DNA of 64,000 nt from a bacterium (GTDB taxonomy: Bacteria > Desulfobacterota > DSWW01), in the NCBI GenBank assembly GCA_028277985.1, contig JANQFG010000007.1:80252-144251 (forward strand), given 5' to 3'. Position numbers and translations under genes: made by a program. Under the pieces are notes generated by a model. The model was given only the letters and a program-made list of their open reading frames with translations, made no database searches and was not told the origin of the DNA. The stretch's first letter is position 1, and every line of letters begins with the position of its first letter. This document shows, one piece after another, positions 26,850 to 35,599 of this stretch.

Positions 26850-27254
26850 TTATCCAAGAAACTCGAGAAACTCTCTTGCGCTTACGATCTTTGTTCCCTC
26901 CCATTCCCCAAGGGGTAGAAGGTGTTTGGTATCGCCGGTGATCAAGAAATCGGCACGGGCTTCCTTGGCGGCCTCCAATATGCGATTGTCAGATTCTTTC
27001 TCCTAAATGACCGCAACCTTAACAGTGGGATGAACAACGACGGCAATCTCGTTGAGGAGCTGGGTTGCCTCCCCGATTCTTGATGGAGGCCAGCGGAACT
27101 TCCTTGCCAGCACCCGCTGGGTCTCGTTGATTATGAAAGGAGAGGTGAAGAGCGCGAGGTGGCCTTGATTGGCCAAGGTTAGAATCTCTCCGGGATTGCC
27201 CTTGAAAACCAACGCCGAGACAATAGTGTTCGTGTCAAGCACCACTCTGAGCAT
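26850..27254 (-). pseudogene. PIN-domain toxin interrupted by an in-frame TAG
   Basis: The first 83 codons encode the N-terminal part of a PIN domain (LRVVLDTNTIVSALVFKGNPG; conserved first Asp and a later Glu region). After VKVAVI a single in-frame TAG (27003-27005) stops translation. The same frame continues with EKESDNRILEAAKEARADF and LITGDTKHLLPL through to TAA at 26850-26852, which is the missing C-terminal half with the remaining acidic residues. One nonsense mutation therefore explains the break. The RHH antitoxin in front is intact. Confidence 0.83.
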
Positions 27255-27260
27255 GCTTGC

Positions 27261-27494
27261 CTATTCTCTCTCATCATCGACCAAAGTCTCGATATCTGCC
27301 TCGACGATCCCCAGATCCTCCGCCTTCTCTTGGCCATAGTCCTGAATGCGTCGCAAGTTGCGGGACCAGGCATATTGCCTCACGGCTTCTCGTATCAGCT
27401 CACTCTTGGTACGGTCTTCCAGCTTCGCTAGCTCTGTCACAGTGTCGTAGAGCCGAGGGGGCATCGATACGGTCAGAAGCTTTGTCGTTCTCAA
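27261..27494 (-). CDS. Ribbon-helix-helix antitoxin
   Basis: A 77-residue RHH (CopG/ParD-like) protein: beta strand TKLLTVSMPPRLYDTV, then helices with RTKSELIREAVRQYA and an acidic C-terminal tail ending DDERE that would bind the toxin. Start is TTG (27492-27494) with AGGAGG 8 nt upstream. It sits directly before the PIN pseudogene, has a consensus promoter, and the GTCAATG inverted repeat around its -35 box is a likely operator. Confidence 0.85.
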   Translation of the reverse strand: MRTTKLLTVSMPPRLYDTVTELAKLEDRTKSELIREAVRQYAWSRNLRRIQDYGQEKAEDLGIVEADIETLVDDERE

Positions 27495-27549
27495 AAGATG
27501 TTCCTCCTCTGGCCATTCCTAATACGAAGTAAGACTATGTGTAACCCGA

Positions 27550-27594
27550 AGTCTAGGTCATCGGTCGAGAACTGTCAATGCTTCACTCATTGAC
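27550..27594 (-). promoter_or_regulatory. Promoter and operator of the RHH/PIN pair
   Basis: On the minus strand TTGACA (27578-27573), 17 bases, TAGACT (27555-27550). An inverted repeat GTCAATG-N7-CATTGAC (27574-27594) covers the -35 box and is a plausible antitoxin operator. Confidence 0.65.
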
Positions 27595-27602
27595 GAATTT
27601 CC

Positions 27603-27631
27603 TTGACACACCGAAGTGTCAGAGCTATTGT
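27603..27631 (+). promoter_or_regulatory. Promoter and operator of the GntR gene
   Basis: TTGACA (27603-27608), 17 bases, TATTGT (27626-27631). The spacer holds the inverted repeat TGACAC-N6-GTGTCA (27604-27621), placed for autorepression. Two further TATATGATAA copies (27648-27657, 27668-27677), exactly 20 bp apart, lie downstream before the start codon. Confidence 0.66.
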
Positions 27632-27692
27632 ATCTGAAAATCATAATTATATGATAATAGTACTTTTTATATGATAAATGGAGTAAAAACAA

Positions 27693-28445
27693 TTGAATAT
27701 CCCGAACACAAGCGTACATGAAAAGCTCCCGTTCTACCTCCGCATCGAGTCCTTGATTCGGCAGAAGATCCTCTCCGGACAGCTCGAGCCCGGGGAGAAG
27801 CTGCCTCCGGAAAAGGACCTGGCCATCTATTTCGATGTGAGCAGGATCACGGTCCGTGCCGCTCTCGCCAATCTGCAATCGGAGAATCTCCTCATCAGAA
27901 AACGCGGCAAGGGGACCTTCGTGGCGAGCAAGGTGACCCAGACCAAGCAGGTGATCGTCTCGGGCGACATCCAGGTGCTGGTCAGGCAGATCGAACAGTA
28001 TCGGGTGAAGCCTCACGGAATGGAGGAGATGAAGATCCAGGAGACCCGTGTCGCCCGCGATCTTGCGGAGTTCTTCCAGCGGGACAAGGGGGAGACCGTC
28101 TCCGTGATACGAAGGACCCGCATGTTGGGGAAGAATCCTGCTTGTTTCCTGGAGAACTACCTGCTCCCGGACGTGGCAGGTCACCTCAGCATGGAAGAGC
28201 TCTCCCGGGAGGGGCTGCAGAAGCTCGTTGCGAAGAAATCGGGCCTGAAAACCGGCCGTGGAGAATCCTACCTCGAGAGCGTTCCTGCCGACCCGGACGT
28301 GGCGGCGGCCCTGAATACAGGCGTATTCGGACCTCTCTTTCGCGCGAGCGCACGAATCTGGTTCTCTTCGGGTGAACCCTTCCAGTTCGTGGACATCTTC
28401 ATGAGGCCCGACTATTTCAAATACAGGATCGATTCGGCTACCTAA
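27693..28445 (+). CDS. GntR-family regulator with UTRA (HutC-type) effector domain
   Basis: A 250-residue regulator. The winged helix covers ~12-75 (LESG-like LEPGEKLPPEKDLAIYFDVSRITVRAALANL) and a UTRA ligand domain follows (~95-245). TTG start with GGAG 9 nt upstream. Its stop is only 9 bases before the DUF362 ferredoxin, so the regulator probably controls that gene and itself through the repeats at 27604-27677. Confidence 0.91.
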   Translation: MNIPNTSVHEKLPFYLRIESLIRQKILSGQLEPGEKLPPEKDLAIYFDVSRITVRAALANLQSENLLIRKRGKGTFVASKVTQTKQVIVSGDIQVLVRQIEQYRVKPHGMEEMKIQETRVARDLAEFFQRDKGETVSVIRRTRMLGKNPACFLENYLLPDVAGHLSMEELSREGLQKLVAKKSGLKTGRGESYLESVPADPDVAAALNTGVFGPLFRASARIWFSSGEPFQFVDIFMRPDYFKYRIDSAT

Positions 28446-28454
28446 GGAGAAATC

Positions 28455-29618
28455 ATGGTTCCCGTTTCTCTCGTGAAGTGCACGGAGTATCGCAACGACC
28501 TCCTGGAGGACGCGATCGGCCAGAGCCTGGCCAATATCGGTTTTCCTCTGGCAAGCTTCGAGAACAAGAACGTGGCGTTGAAGCCGAACTTCCTGATGGC
28601 CTCTGCTGTGGAAAAGGCGATCATCACGCATCCTGCCTTCTTCAGGGCCGTGGCAAAAATCGTTCAGGATCACGGCGGCAGGGTCGTGCTCGTCGAGTCT
28701 CCGGCCGTCGAGTCCGTGAAGAGGGTCATGAAGAAGGGCGAGTATGGGCCGATCGTGGAAGAACTGGACGTGATGATTCCTTCCAACGGCCGAAAAGGGG
28801 TGATCTTCAATCCGGACGAGAGGAAGTTCAAGAGATTCGAGGTGCTGGGGTCTGCCCTCGACGCGGACATCATCATCAACCTTCCCAAGCTCAAGACCCA
28901 CGGCCTGACGGCCATCACGTGTGCCGCGAAGAACCTGTTCGGGCTGATTCCGGGGCTGGACAAGTCGCAGTGGCACATGAAGGCGTCCGGCACGGTCGAA
29001 TTTTCCGAGATGATTCTGGATTTGAACGAGGCGATTTTGTACGGCATGAAGAGCCAGAAGCCGATTCTGCATCTGGTGGACGGGGTGGTGGGACAGGAGG
29101 GCAAAGGCCCCGGCCCCTCCGGGACGCCGAGGAAAATCGGTGCAATCCTGGCCGGTACGAGCCCGGTAGCGACCGACTTTGTGGCAGCCGACCTGCTCGG
29201 GTTCGACTATCGGCAGATTCCGAGTGTAGCGGGGGGCCTGGAAAGGAAACTGGGCGTGTCATCGGCCACAGAAATCGAGTGTGTGGGCGAAGACATCGAC
29301 CGCATGCGACTGGAGAACTTCAAACCGTCGAAGCATAGCATGTCGACGGCGACGTACGACCGTTGGCCCTTCAACCGGAAGGGCTTCCGCAACCTTTTCA
29401 CGAGCAAGCCGGTGCCCCAGGTGGAGAAGTGCACCCTGTGCTACCAATGCAAGGCGATCTGCCCGGCGGGCGCGATCGAGAAGGCGGAGGGAAGTAAGAA
29501 GGTTCCCCGCTACGACTATGACAAGTGCATCCGATGCTATTGCTGCATGGAGATCTGCCCCGAGGCAGCGGTCGACCTGAAGTCGGGCGTTCTGGAATGG
29601 ATGATGCCCGGGTCCTGA
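28455..29618 (+). CDS. DUF362 protein with C-terminal two-cluster ferredoxin domain
   Basis: A 387-residue protein. The DUF362 domain (~1-300) shows KPNFLMASA, LVESPAVESVKRVM and INLPKLKTHGLTAITCAAKNLFGLIPG segments. A C-terminal bacterial ferredoxin domain has CTLCYQCKAICP and CIRCYCCMEICP. DUF362 proteins are common in anaerobes and may activate or mature partners or transfer electrons; no function is established. AAGGAG precedes the ATG. Second gene of a GntR-led unit. Confidence 0.85.
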   Translation: MVPVSLVKCTEYRNDLLEDAIGQSLANIGFPLASFENKNVALKPNFLMASAVEKAIITHPAFFRAVAKIVQDHGGRVVLVESPAVESVKRVMKKGEYGPIVEELDVMIPSNGRKGVIFNPDERKFKRFEVLGSALDADIIINLPKLKTHGLTAITCAAKNLFGLIPGLDKSQWHMKASGTVEFSEMILDLNEAILYGMKSQKPILHLVDGVVGQEGKGPGPSGTPRKIGAILAGTSPVATDFVAADLLGFDYRQIPSVAGGLERKLGVSSATEIECVGEDIDRMRLENFKPSKHSMSTATYDRWPFNRKGFRNLFTSKPVPQVEKCTLCYQCKAICPAGAIEKAEGSKKVPRYDYDKCIRCYCCMEICPEAAVDLKSGVLEWMMPGS

Positions 29619-29669
29619 AGCGGGCGGCCGAACGCGGGGTCGATCTCGAGATGGAATAGAATTTCTTCC

Positions 29670-29698
29670 TTGACCGCGGGGGTCTTCCCACTTATACT
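29670..29698 (+). promoter_or_regulatory. Sigma-70 promoter of the radical SAM/hydrolase-CPBP unit
   Basis: TTGACC (29670-29675), 17 bases, TATACT (29693-29698), about 55 bases before the radical SAM start. It shows the next genes form a separate unit from the DUF362 gene. Confidence 0.62.
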
Positions 29699-29752
29699 TC
29701 CCATAAATTTTTTTCTACTCGATGAACCACCGCCAGCGATCGGCTCAACCGG

Positions 29753-30994
29753 ATGCTCTACACGTTTGAGAACACGCCGCAACTGGCCGCGCTCCGGGTG
29801 GAGACAGAGAGGGTCGGCGACAGGATCGAGTTCGAGGTCCTGGGCCCGGAGAGAGATCTCTATGCCCCGCTGATCGAGCTCTACTACGACTGGTTCAACC
29901 GCGTCGGCCCGATCGCGGTCCATGAAGGGCGAAACGTCTATTCCCTTTACCTGCCTCCCATCCCGAGCGGCGGAGACGCCCGGCTGCTCGAGGGCATCTT
30001 CCGCGACAAGCTTTTCAATCTGCGCACGCCCCGGGCCGTGACGATCGCCGTGACCCACGACTGCCAGTGCAGGTGCATTCACTGCAGCGCAGAGGACTTC
30101 TCCGAGTCGGCCGAGCCGCTCTCGAGAGACGACATTGAAAAAGTCGTCTCGGCCGGCCTCGCCATGGGAATGACCAACGTGACCTTTACGGGTGGCGAGC
30201 CCCTGCTCCGGGAGGATCTCGAGCAGCTCATCGCCTCCGTGCCGGAAGCGCAGGCCGTTTCCAAGATCTTTACGAATGGGGCCCTGTTGAGCCCGGAACG
30301 GGCCGTCTCCCTGAAGTCGGCTGGCCTGCAGGCCGTGAAACTCAGCCTCGACTCTGCCGATCCCTTCAAGCATGACCGGCTTCGCCAGAGGCATGGGTCC
30401 TTCCAGGAGGTCGAGCAGGGCGTGAGCTCTGCCCTGGAGGCTGGCCTTCTGGTCGGACTGTCCACTTACGCGACGAACGAGTCGGTCAAGGAAGGAGGCC
30501 TTGGTCACCTGGCTTCCCTTGCGGCCGAATGGGATGTTCACGAGATCAGCGTGTTCGATGTGATTCCCACGGGCCGTCTGCTTCACGATGACGAGGCCCT
30601 GATGGATGAACTGACGCGGAAGGATTTGATGGAGCAGGCCGTGACCCTGAACCGGGAGTTCCGTGGCCGGCCCCGCATCGTTACCCAGTCCTGGACCAAC
30701 AGCCCCTCCGGCTTTGCAGCCTATTTCGGATGCCTCGCAGGCACGTATCAGTTTCATGTCACCGCCTACGGTGAATTCACACCCTGCGATTTCACACCCA
30801 TATCCTTCGGCAACGTGAGGACGGAATCCATCGAACATCTATGGAACAAGCTCGCCGCGCACCCGGCGTTCTGCGATCATCGACGAGAATGCCGGATGCA
30901 GTCGACCTCCTTCCGGGAGCAGTACATCCAGCCGATCCCCGAGAAGGCTCCGCTTCCCTATCCGATCGAGAAGCTCGACGCCGAGAGTACGTAA
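29753..30994 (+). CDS. Radical SAM enzyme with SPASM-like C-terminus
   Basis: A 413-residue protein. About 80 residues of unknown N-terminal sequence precede the radical SAM core with the CxxxCxxC motif (CQCRCIHC, ~residues 104-111) and GGEPLL S-adenosylmethionine motif. The last 90 residues carry further Cys (GCLAG, TPCDF, RRECRM) in a SPASM-like arrangement that may hold auxiliary Fe-S clusters. Relatives modify peptides or tetrapyrroles. It ends 3 bases before the hydrolase-CPBP gene and presumably modifies a partner there. No strong ribosome site is seen at the ATG. Confidence 0.8.
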   Translation: MLYTFENTPQLAALRVETERVGDRIEFEVLGPERDLYAPLIELYYDWFNRVGPIAVHEGRNVYSLYLPPIPSGGDARLLEGIFRDKLFNLRTPRAVTIAVTHDCQCRCIHCSAEDFSESAEPLSRDDIEKVVSAGLAMGMTNVTFTGGEPLLREDLEQLIASVPEAQAVSKIFTNGALLSPERAVSLKSAGLQAVKLSLDSADPFKHDRLRQRHGSFQEVEQGVSSALEAGLLVGLSTYATNESVKEGGLGHLASLAAEWDVHEISVFDVIPTGRLLHDDEALMDELTRKDLMEQAVTLNREFRGRPRIVTQSWTNSPSGFAAYFGCLAGTYQFHVTAYGEFTPCDFTPISFGNVRTESIEHLWNKLAAHPAFCDHRRECRMQSTSFREQYIQPIPEKAPLPYPIEKLDAEST

Positions 30995-30997
30995 GGC

Positions 30998-32797
30998 ATG
31001 GCGATCCTCTTCCTGCTGTCAACCGTGCTGCTGGTCGTGGCCTGTCTAGTCCAGGTCTCGATCCGCGGAAAACGGCAGATCGTGGAAAAGGTCGAGTTCG
31101 ATACGTCCGCGTACGACGAGAATCCGGTCCGGATCAGCGGCCTGCTCCTCGAACCGCGGGCCTCCGGCTCGGGGCGACTGCCCGGCCTGGTCTTCTGCCC
31201 GGGCCTGACCGCGAACAAGGAGGTCTACCTCGGGTTTTGTAGGCGGGTAGCGAATCTCGGTGTTGCCGTCCTGGCCATCGATCTCCGCGGTCACGGGCAT
31301 TCAGGGGGTGCGAGTAGTTTCGGGAAATCGGAGCAGCACGACGTGTGGGCGGCGATTGATTTTCTGCGCGACAGAGAAGACATCGACCCGGACAGGCTCG
31401 GTGTACTCGGGCATTCCCTAGGCGGTATCGCGGCGACCCGGGCAGGCTTCGAGCAGCCATCGGACCGGATCAAGACGACGATCGCGATCTTCTGCTGGAA
31501 GGGATTTGGCGACGCGGTCGAGGCTGTCTTCGGCCCTCTTGAGAGGTTCGTAGGAAGGTGGTGGCCCTTTTTCAGATGGTCGAGACAGTTTTCCGTCGCG
31601 GATCCCGAAGCGGTTGAAGAGCGGTCCGTGATCGAGCGTGTAGGGCCTGATGCCAAGACAGACTATCTGCTCTTGGTCGGATCGAGAGATCCGCTCACCG
31701 ACATGAATAGATCCCGGCAGATCGTCGCAAAGGCGGCCGGGCAGGCGAGCCTCGAGCCGGGAGAGACACACGGGAGCTTTTCGGACCGATCTGCGCGCAG
31801 GTTGGAGGTCATCAAAGGGGCGAATCACTTCAGCGTCCTCGCCCGAAGACGCACCCTTGCAGCGATCGAGCAGTGGCTGCGGGAGAGCCTCGGTGTGGAG
31901 GGGACGGCGAAGCCCCCTCGTAGGCCGGGTTCTGTTGTCTTTCGCACCACCCGGAAAGCAACCGTTCTGTTCTACGCTGTCAGTACTCTCTGCTTCGCAG
32001 TTTGCCTGTTCGGTGCGTCCGTGCCAGAGGAGAGCGCGATCCGGATTGCGCCTCCGTGCGCGGGTATGCCCATCCCGGCGATCGCCGCGTTCCTTCTCTG
32101 TTCGTCGGTTGCCATCCCATTGGCGCGCGGCATAAGACTTGGGCCTTTCACCCCTCACTGGGGAGCCGATATCGTTTCCCTGATCGCAGCGTCCAGGTCC
32201 GTGGTGTTTGTGCCCGTTCTGACCCTTCTCCTGTTCTGGGCGCGGACCCGAGGCGGCTTCTGCGTCGAGGCCCTGGGGCTCGATCCACCGGTCGTGTGGA
32301 CAGGTCTCGTTGCCGCAGGAGCCCTGTTCCTCTGGATCGTGTGCGGATGGAATCTGGTGGCTCGAGTGAACCGGTTCAGCACTCTCTGGCCCGTGGTGCA
32401 TTTGCGAGAATTCGCGGTGCTGCTGATATCGCTATTCGTCTGCTACCTGGCCGAAGAGGCCCTGTTTCGCGGTATGATTCAGAGCAGGCTTGCAGCGATG
32501 GGCCCCGTCTTCGAGGTGCTTCTCTCCGCGCTCACGTACGGGACGGCTGCAGCGATCGGCATTACTCTCGCTGTGTTGCCCCTCTTTCCATCGGTCTCCT
32601 ACGCCGCGACCTTTCGCTCCAAGTCCATAGCGCTCCTACCGGTGGTCTTCCTTTTTGCCCTTGCCGTCTTCTCGGCCCATGGCCTCGCCGCGGCCCTTCT
32701 CTTTCACTTCACAGGCACCATCCTTGCCCCGAGCCTGTTCCTCGCGCTCGCGGTCTCCTTCCTCTTCACCGGCCCTCTCGGCATCCGAACGTACTGA
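30998..32797 (+). CDS. Membrane alpha/beta-hydrolase fused to a CPBP-like (EExxxR) intramembrane protease domain
   Basis: A 599-residue fusion. After an N-terminal membrane segment comes an alpha/beta hydrolase: GHSLGG nucleophile Ser140, Asp near 230 (SRDPLTD) and His near 278 (GANHFS). From ~315 there are several membrane helices carrying the CPBP motif AEEALFRG (Glu486-Glu487...Arg491), His561 in VFSAHG and His570 in LLFHFTG. CPBP proteins include prenyl endopeptidases and the sorting proteases of CTERM systems. Whether the membrane part is active is uncertain, as motif spacing (FxxH) is one residue short. The next gene encodes a tail-anchored protein. Confidence 0.83.
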   Translation: MAILFLLSTVLLVVACLVQVSIRGKRQIVEKVEFDTSAYDENPVRISGLLLEPRASGSGRLPGLVFCPGLTANKEVYLGFCRRVANLGVAVLAIDLRGHGHSGGASSFGKSEQHDVWAAIDFLRDREDIDPDRLGVLGHSLGGIAATRAGFEQPSDRIKTTIAIFCWKGFGDAVEAVFGPLERFVGRWWPFFRWSRQFSVADPEAVEERSVIERVGPDAKTDYLLLVGSRDPLTDMNRSRQIVAKAAGQASLEPGETHGSFSDRSARRLEVIKGANHFSVLARRRTLAAIEQWLRESLGVEGTAKPPRRPGSVVFRTTRKATVLFYAVSTLCFAVCLFGASVPEESAIRIAPPCAGMPIPAIAAFLLCSSVAIPLARGIRLGPFTPHWGADIVSLIAASRSVVFVPVLTLLLFWARTRGGFCVEALGLDPPVVWTGLVAAGALFLWIVCGWNLVARVNRFSTLWPVVHLREFAVLLISLFVCYLAEEALFRGMIQSRLAAMGPVFEVLLSALTYGTAAAIGITLAVLPLFPSVSYAATFRSKSIALLPVVFLFALAVFSAHGLAAALLFHFTGTILAPSLFLALAVSFLFTGPLGIRTY

Positions 32798-32855
32798 ACC
32801 GCGGCTATCAAATTGCCCTTGATATTCCTTCTAAAACGAAGTACCATCGCCGGGA

Positions 32856-33218
32856 TTGCAGCGATGCGGGTCCGGTTTCAAAGGGGCCGGGGATGCGGAC
32901 GAGGACGGCTATGGAATCGAGGGCAGTGCCTATTGCACGCATACGGCAGTCGATTGCGACGATTCCAACCCGGGCGTGAACCCCGGCGCCACCGAGATCT
33001 GCAGCGGAAGCGTTGACGAAGACTGCGATGGGTTTGTTGACGATGAAGATCCTGATTGCGTGGCAGGCTACTTGGGTGTGGCCAATGCAGAGGCTTCAGC
33101 TTCCGGATCTTCCACGCCTGCTGCATCGGGAGCGTTGAATGCCCTGACGCTTCTCCTCATACCCATGATAGTGGTGATCCTGTTGCGGATTCTACCCGGT
33201 CTCACGGGTTCCCCTTGA
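32856..33218 (+). CDS. MopE-like metal-binding repeat protein with C-terminal hydrophobic tail
   Basis: A 120-residue open frame starting at TTG, without a visible ribosome site or signal peptide. Residues ~12-70 match putative metal-binding MopE-type repeats (DADEDGYG, VDCDDSNPGVNPGATEIC, DEDCDGFVDDEDPDC). After a Ser/Ala-rich linker comes a single membrane helix (NALTLLLIPMIVVILL) and a short RILPGLTGSP tail, reminiscent of CTERM sorting tails. Possibly the 3' part of a larger surface protein whose 5' end is lost or frameshifted. Its place after the CPBP fusion suggests a substrate relationship. Confidence 0.55.
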   Translation: MQRCGSGFKGAGDADEDGYGIEGSAYCTHTAVDCDDSNPGVNPGATEICSGSVDEDCDGFVDDEDPDCVAGYLGVANAEASASGSSTPAASGALNALTLLLIPMIVVILLRILPGLTGSP

Positions 33219-33268
33219 TTTCCCGCTCGATGAGCTAGAGAGTCTCACTTCGGCATGGCAAGTCAGCC

Positions 33269-35536
33269 CTAGTCCTTCTTGGATCCGAAGAGGTGGAGGC
33301 AGATGGGCAGCAAGAGGAGGTCGCCCAGAAGGGCGGCGATCATGGCAACGCCTGTCAGGAGCCCGAGGTAGATGTTCGGCCGGAAGTCACTCATACAAAT
33401 AATCCAGAATCCTCCGGCCATCACGACCGAGGTGAATACGATCGCCCGCCCCGTGTGGAACATGGTCCTGCGCATCGCCTCGACCCGGTCCCCGGTCTTC
33501 CGAGATTCCGAACGGTACCTTGCTAGGTAGTGGATCGTGTCGTCCACCGCAATGCCGAGGGCAATACTCGAGATCATGACGGTGACGACGTTCAGGGGGA
33601 TGCCGCCCCATCCCATGACGCCAAGAACGAACAGAACCGGGAACAGATTTGGGATCATGCTGATCAGGCCGATGCGAATCGATCGAAGGTAGAGGGTCAT
33701 CATGAAGGTGATGACGAGGAAGGCGAGGCCCAGGCTTCGGATCTGTCCCTTTGTCAGTGTGTCCACGACCGTGGCGTAAAGTACGACCGTGCCCGTGAGC
33801 TGCACGGTCCGGTGCGGAGAGATGTGGGAAGCGGCGGCCGTCCGGATCTTGTCCAGCAGGGCACGGTAGTCCGCAGTCGTCATGGAGGCGACCCTGGCGG
33901 ACAGGCGCGCGGTGGACAAGTCATCGTTCACGAAGCGGGAAACGAGCTCCTGTTCACCGGACACCTCGAGCAGGAGGAGGTACTGAGCGATATGCTCCCT
34001 CCGGTCGGGGACGCGGTAGAAGGCATCCTTCCCTGCGTGGACGACCTGATTGATCTCTTTCACGAGTTCGGCCACGGAGTGGGTCTTCTGCACCCCCTCC
34101 ATCTCTTCGACCTCACGCTGGAGGTGATCGAGCTCTGTGAGTGGCCGGGGCTCCTTGAAACTGCCCGGCTCCCCCTGTACCAGAACCTCGACGGTGATGA
34201 TACCGCTTAGATTCTCTGCAAAGGCCTTGAGCCCTTGGATGGAAGGGGCTTCCGGGGCCAGGAACCTGCTTCCCTGCGTCTCCACCCGAATCTGAAAAAT
34301 GCCTGCCACAGCAAGCAGGGATGCAAGGCCCAGGACGGCCAGGGTCTCCTTCGGACGGTGCTCCACCAGGTTCTGTGCTCTATGAAGCATCCGGGACACA
34401 ATGCCCGAGGCGAATCGGTTCTGAACGGATCGCCCCGGAAGGGAAAGCCGGAAGAGGACAATCGGCGCAAGGGTGACGGCAACGAGGTAGACGAAGAGAA
34501 TTCCCGCAAAGGAGAAGACCCCGAATTCCCGAACCTGCTGAATGTCGTTCATTGCCAGGGATCCGAAGCCGACGGCCGTGGTGGTAGTGGTGAGAAAACA
34601 GGGAGGGATCATACGGGCCATGGTCTTCTTCACAACGGCGCCGCGGTCCACGCTTCTTTGTGACTCCTCGTAGTAACGGGTCAGGATGTGGATGACGTTA
34701 CTCAGGCAGATGACGCTTACCAGTACCGGAAGCATGGTGGTCGTCATGGCAAAGGAGCGACGAAACGCGAAGAACAGGCCCAGGGTCCAGAGCACGCTCA
34801 CGAAGACAGCCGACTGGGGGATGAAGAAACCCCGGAAGCTGCGAAAAAGGACGATCAGAAGAAGGGAGATGAGGACTGGAGTGATCCAGAGGTAGTTTTT
34901 CAGATCCTTCAGGATGCTCTGGAGTCCGTCCTCCGCGATCACCGACAGCCCCGTGAGAGAGCATTCGACGCAACCCGCGCGTTCCAGAATTTCGCGGATG
35001 GTCCTCGCGACCTCGAACCGGAAGGTATCGTCACCGGCGCTCCACTCCATCTGAGCATTGATGGACGCGAAGGTGCCGTCCGGTGAGAGTATGTTTCTCA
35101 CGTACCGCGGGTTTTCCAGGGCCAGGCGTCGGTAGTCGGCCAGTCGTTCCGGGGAGGAGGGGATCTCCTCCAGGAAGGGCCGGACCTCGATGCCCTCCTC
35201 GGTGCCGCGGATATGAGGGACGTTCGTGATGCTTGTAACCCGCTGGATATGAGGAACCTTCTCGATTTCACGGGTGAGCCCTTCGATCTTTTCCAGGGTT
35301 TCCTGCTGGAAAACGTCATCGGCCTGGAGCCCCGCCAGGATCAGGTCCGGATTCTCGAATTCCTCGAGGAACCGCTCGAAATGGCGAGCCTGGGGGTGTG
35401 ACTTCGGGAGATTCTCGTCGATGCTGCTTCGCACGGACCAGAACCTGAGCTGGCCGGCAAAGAAGCAGGAGAGCGCGATCAGGAAAAGAAGCAGGACCCG
35501 TCGGTACCGCAGAAGAATCTCAGCAAGTCTCTCCAT
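33269..35536 (-). CDS. RND/MMPL-type membrane transporter
   Basis: A 755-residue transporter with two MMPL halves: each has one leading helix, a large periplasmic loop and a block of five helices (e.g. YLWITPVLISLLLIVLFRS in the first; FLVITFMMTLYLRS and LFPVLFVLGVMGWGG in the second). Related exporters move lipids or hopanoids across the envelope using the proton gradient. I chose the ATG at 35536, placing the first helix near the N-terminus; a GTG 11 codons upstream is possible. Third gene of a unit with the ferredoxin and TPR proteins. Confidence 0.86.
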   Translation of the reverse strand: MERLAEILLRYRRVLLLFLIALSCFFAGQLRFWSVRSSIDENLPKSHPQARHFERFLEEFENPDLILAGLQADDVFQQETLEKIEGLTREIEKVPHIQRVTSITNVPHIRGTEEGIEVRPFLEEIPSSPERLADYRRLALENPRYVRNILSPDGTFASINAQMEWSAGDDTFRFEVARTIREILERAGCVECSLTGLSVIAEDGLQSILKDLKNYLWITPVLISLLLIVLFRSFRGFFIPQSAVFVSVLWTLGLFFAFRRSFAMTTTMLPVLVSVICLSNVIHILTRYYEESQRSVDRGAVVKKTMARMIPPCFLTTTTTAVGFGSLAMNDIQQVREFGVFSFAGILFVYLVAVTLAPIVLFRLSLPGRSVQNRFASGIVSRMLHRAQNLVEHRPKETLAVLGLASLLAVAGIFQIRVETQGSRFLAPEAPSIQGLKAFAENLSGIITVEVLVQGEPGSFKEPRPLTELDHLQREVEEMEGVQKTHSVAELVKEINQVVHAGKDAFYRVPDRREHIAQYLLLLEVSGEQELVSRFVNDDLSTARLSARVASMTTADYRALLDKIRTAAASHISPHRTVQLTGTVVLYATVVDTLTKGQIRSLGLAFLVITFMMTLYLRSIRIGLISMIPNLFPVLFVLGVMGWGGIPLNVVTVMISSIALGIAVDDTIHYLARYRSESRKTGDRVEAMRRTMFHTGRAIVFTSVVMAGGFWIICMSDFRPNIYLGLLTGVAMIAALLGDLLLLPICLHLFGSKKD

Positions 35537-35599
35537 GGGCCCGTTTCTTAGTGAAGGCTCCGGTACCACCTTCCCGCCTGTTCTCGAAGAAGCCGGATC

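Noticed and set aside
27003..27005. TAG read as pyrrolysine or other recoding in the PIN gene
   Set aside because: No pyrrolysine genes are in view and PIN toxins do not use it; a simple nonsense mutation is enough.
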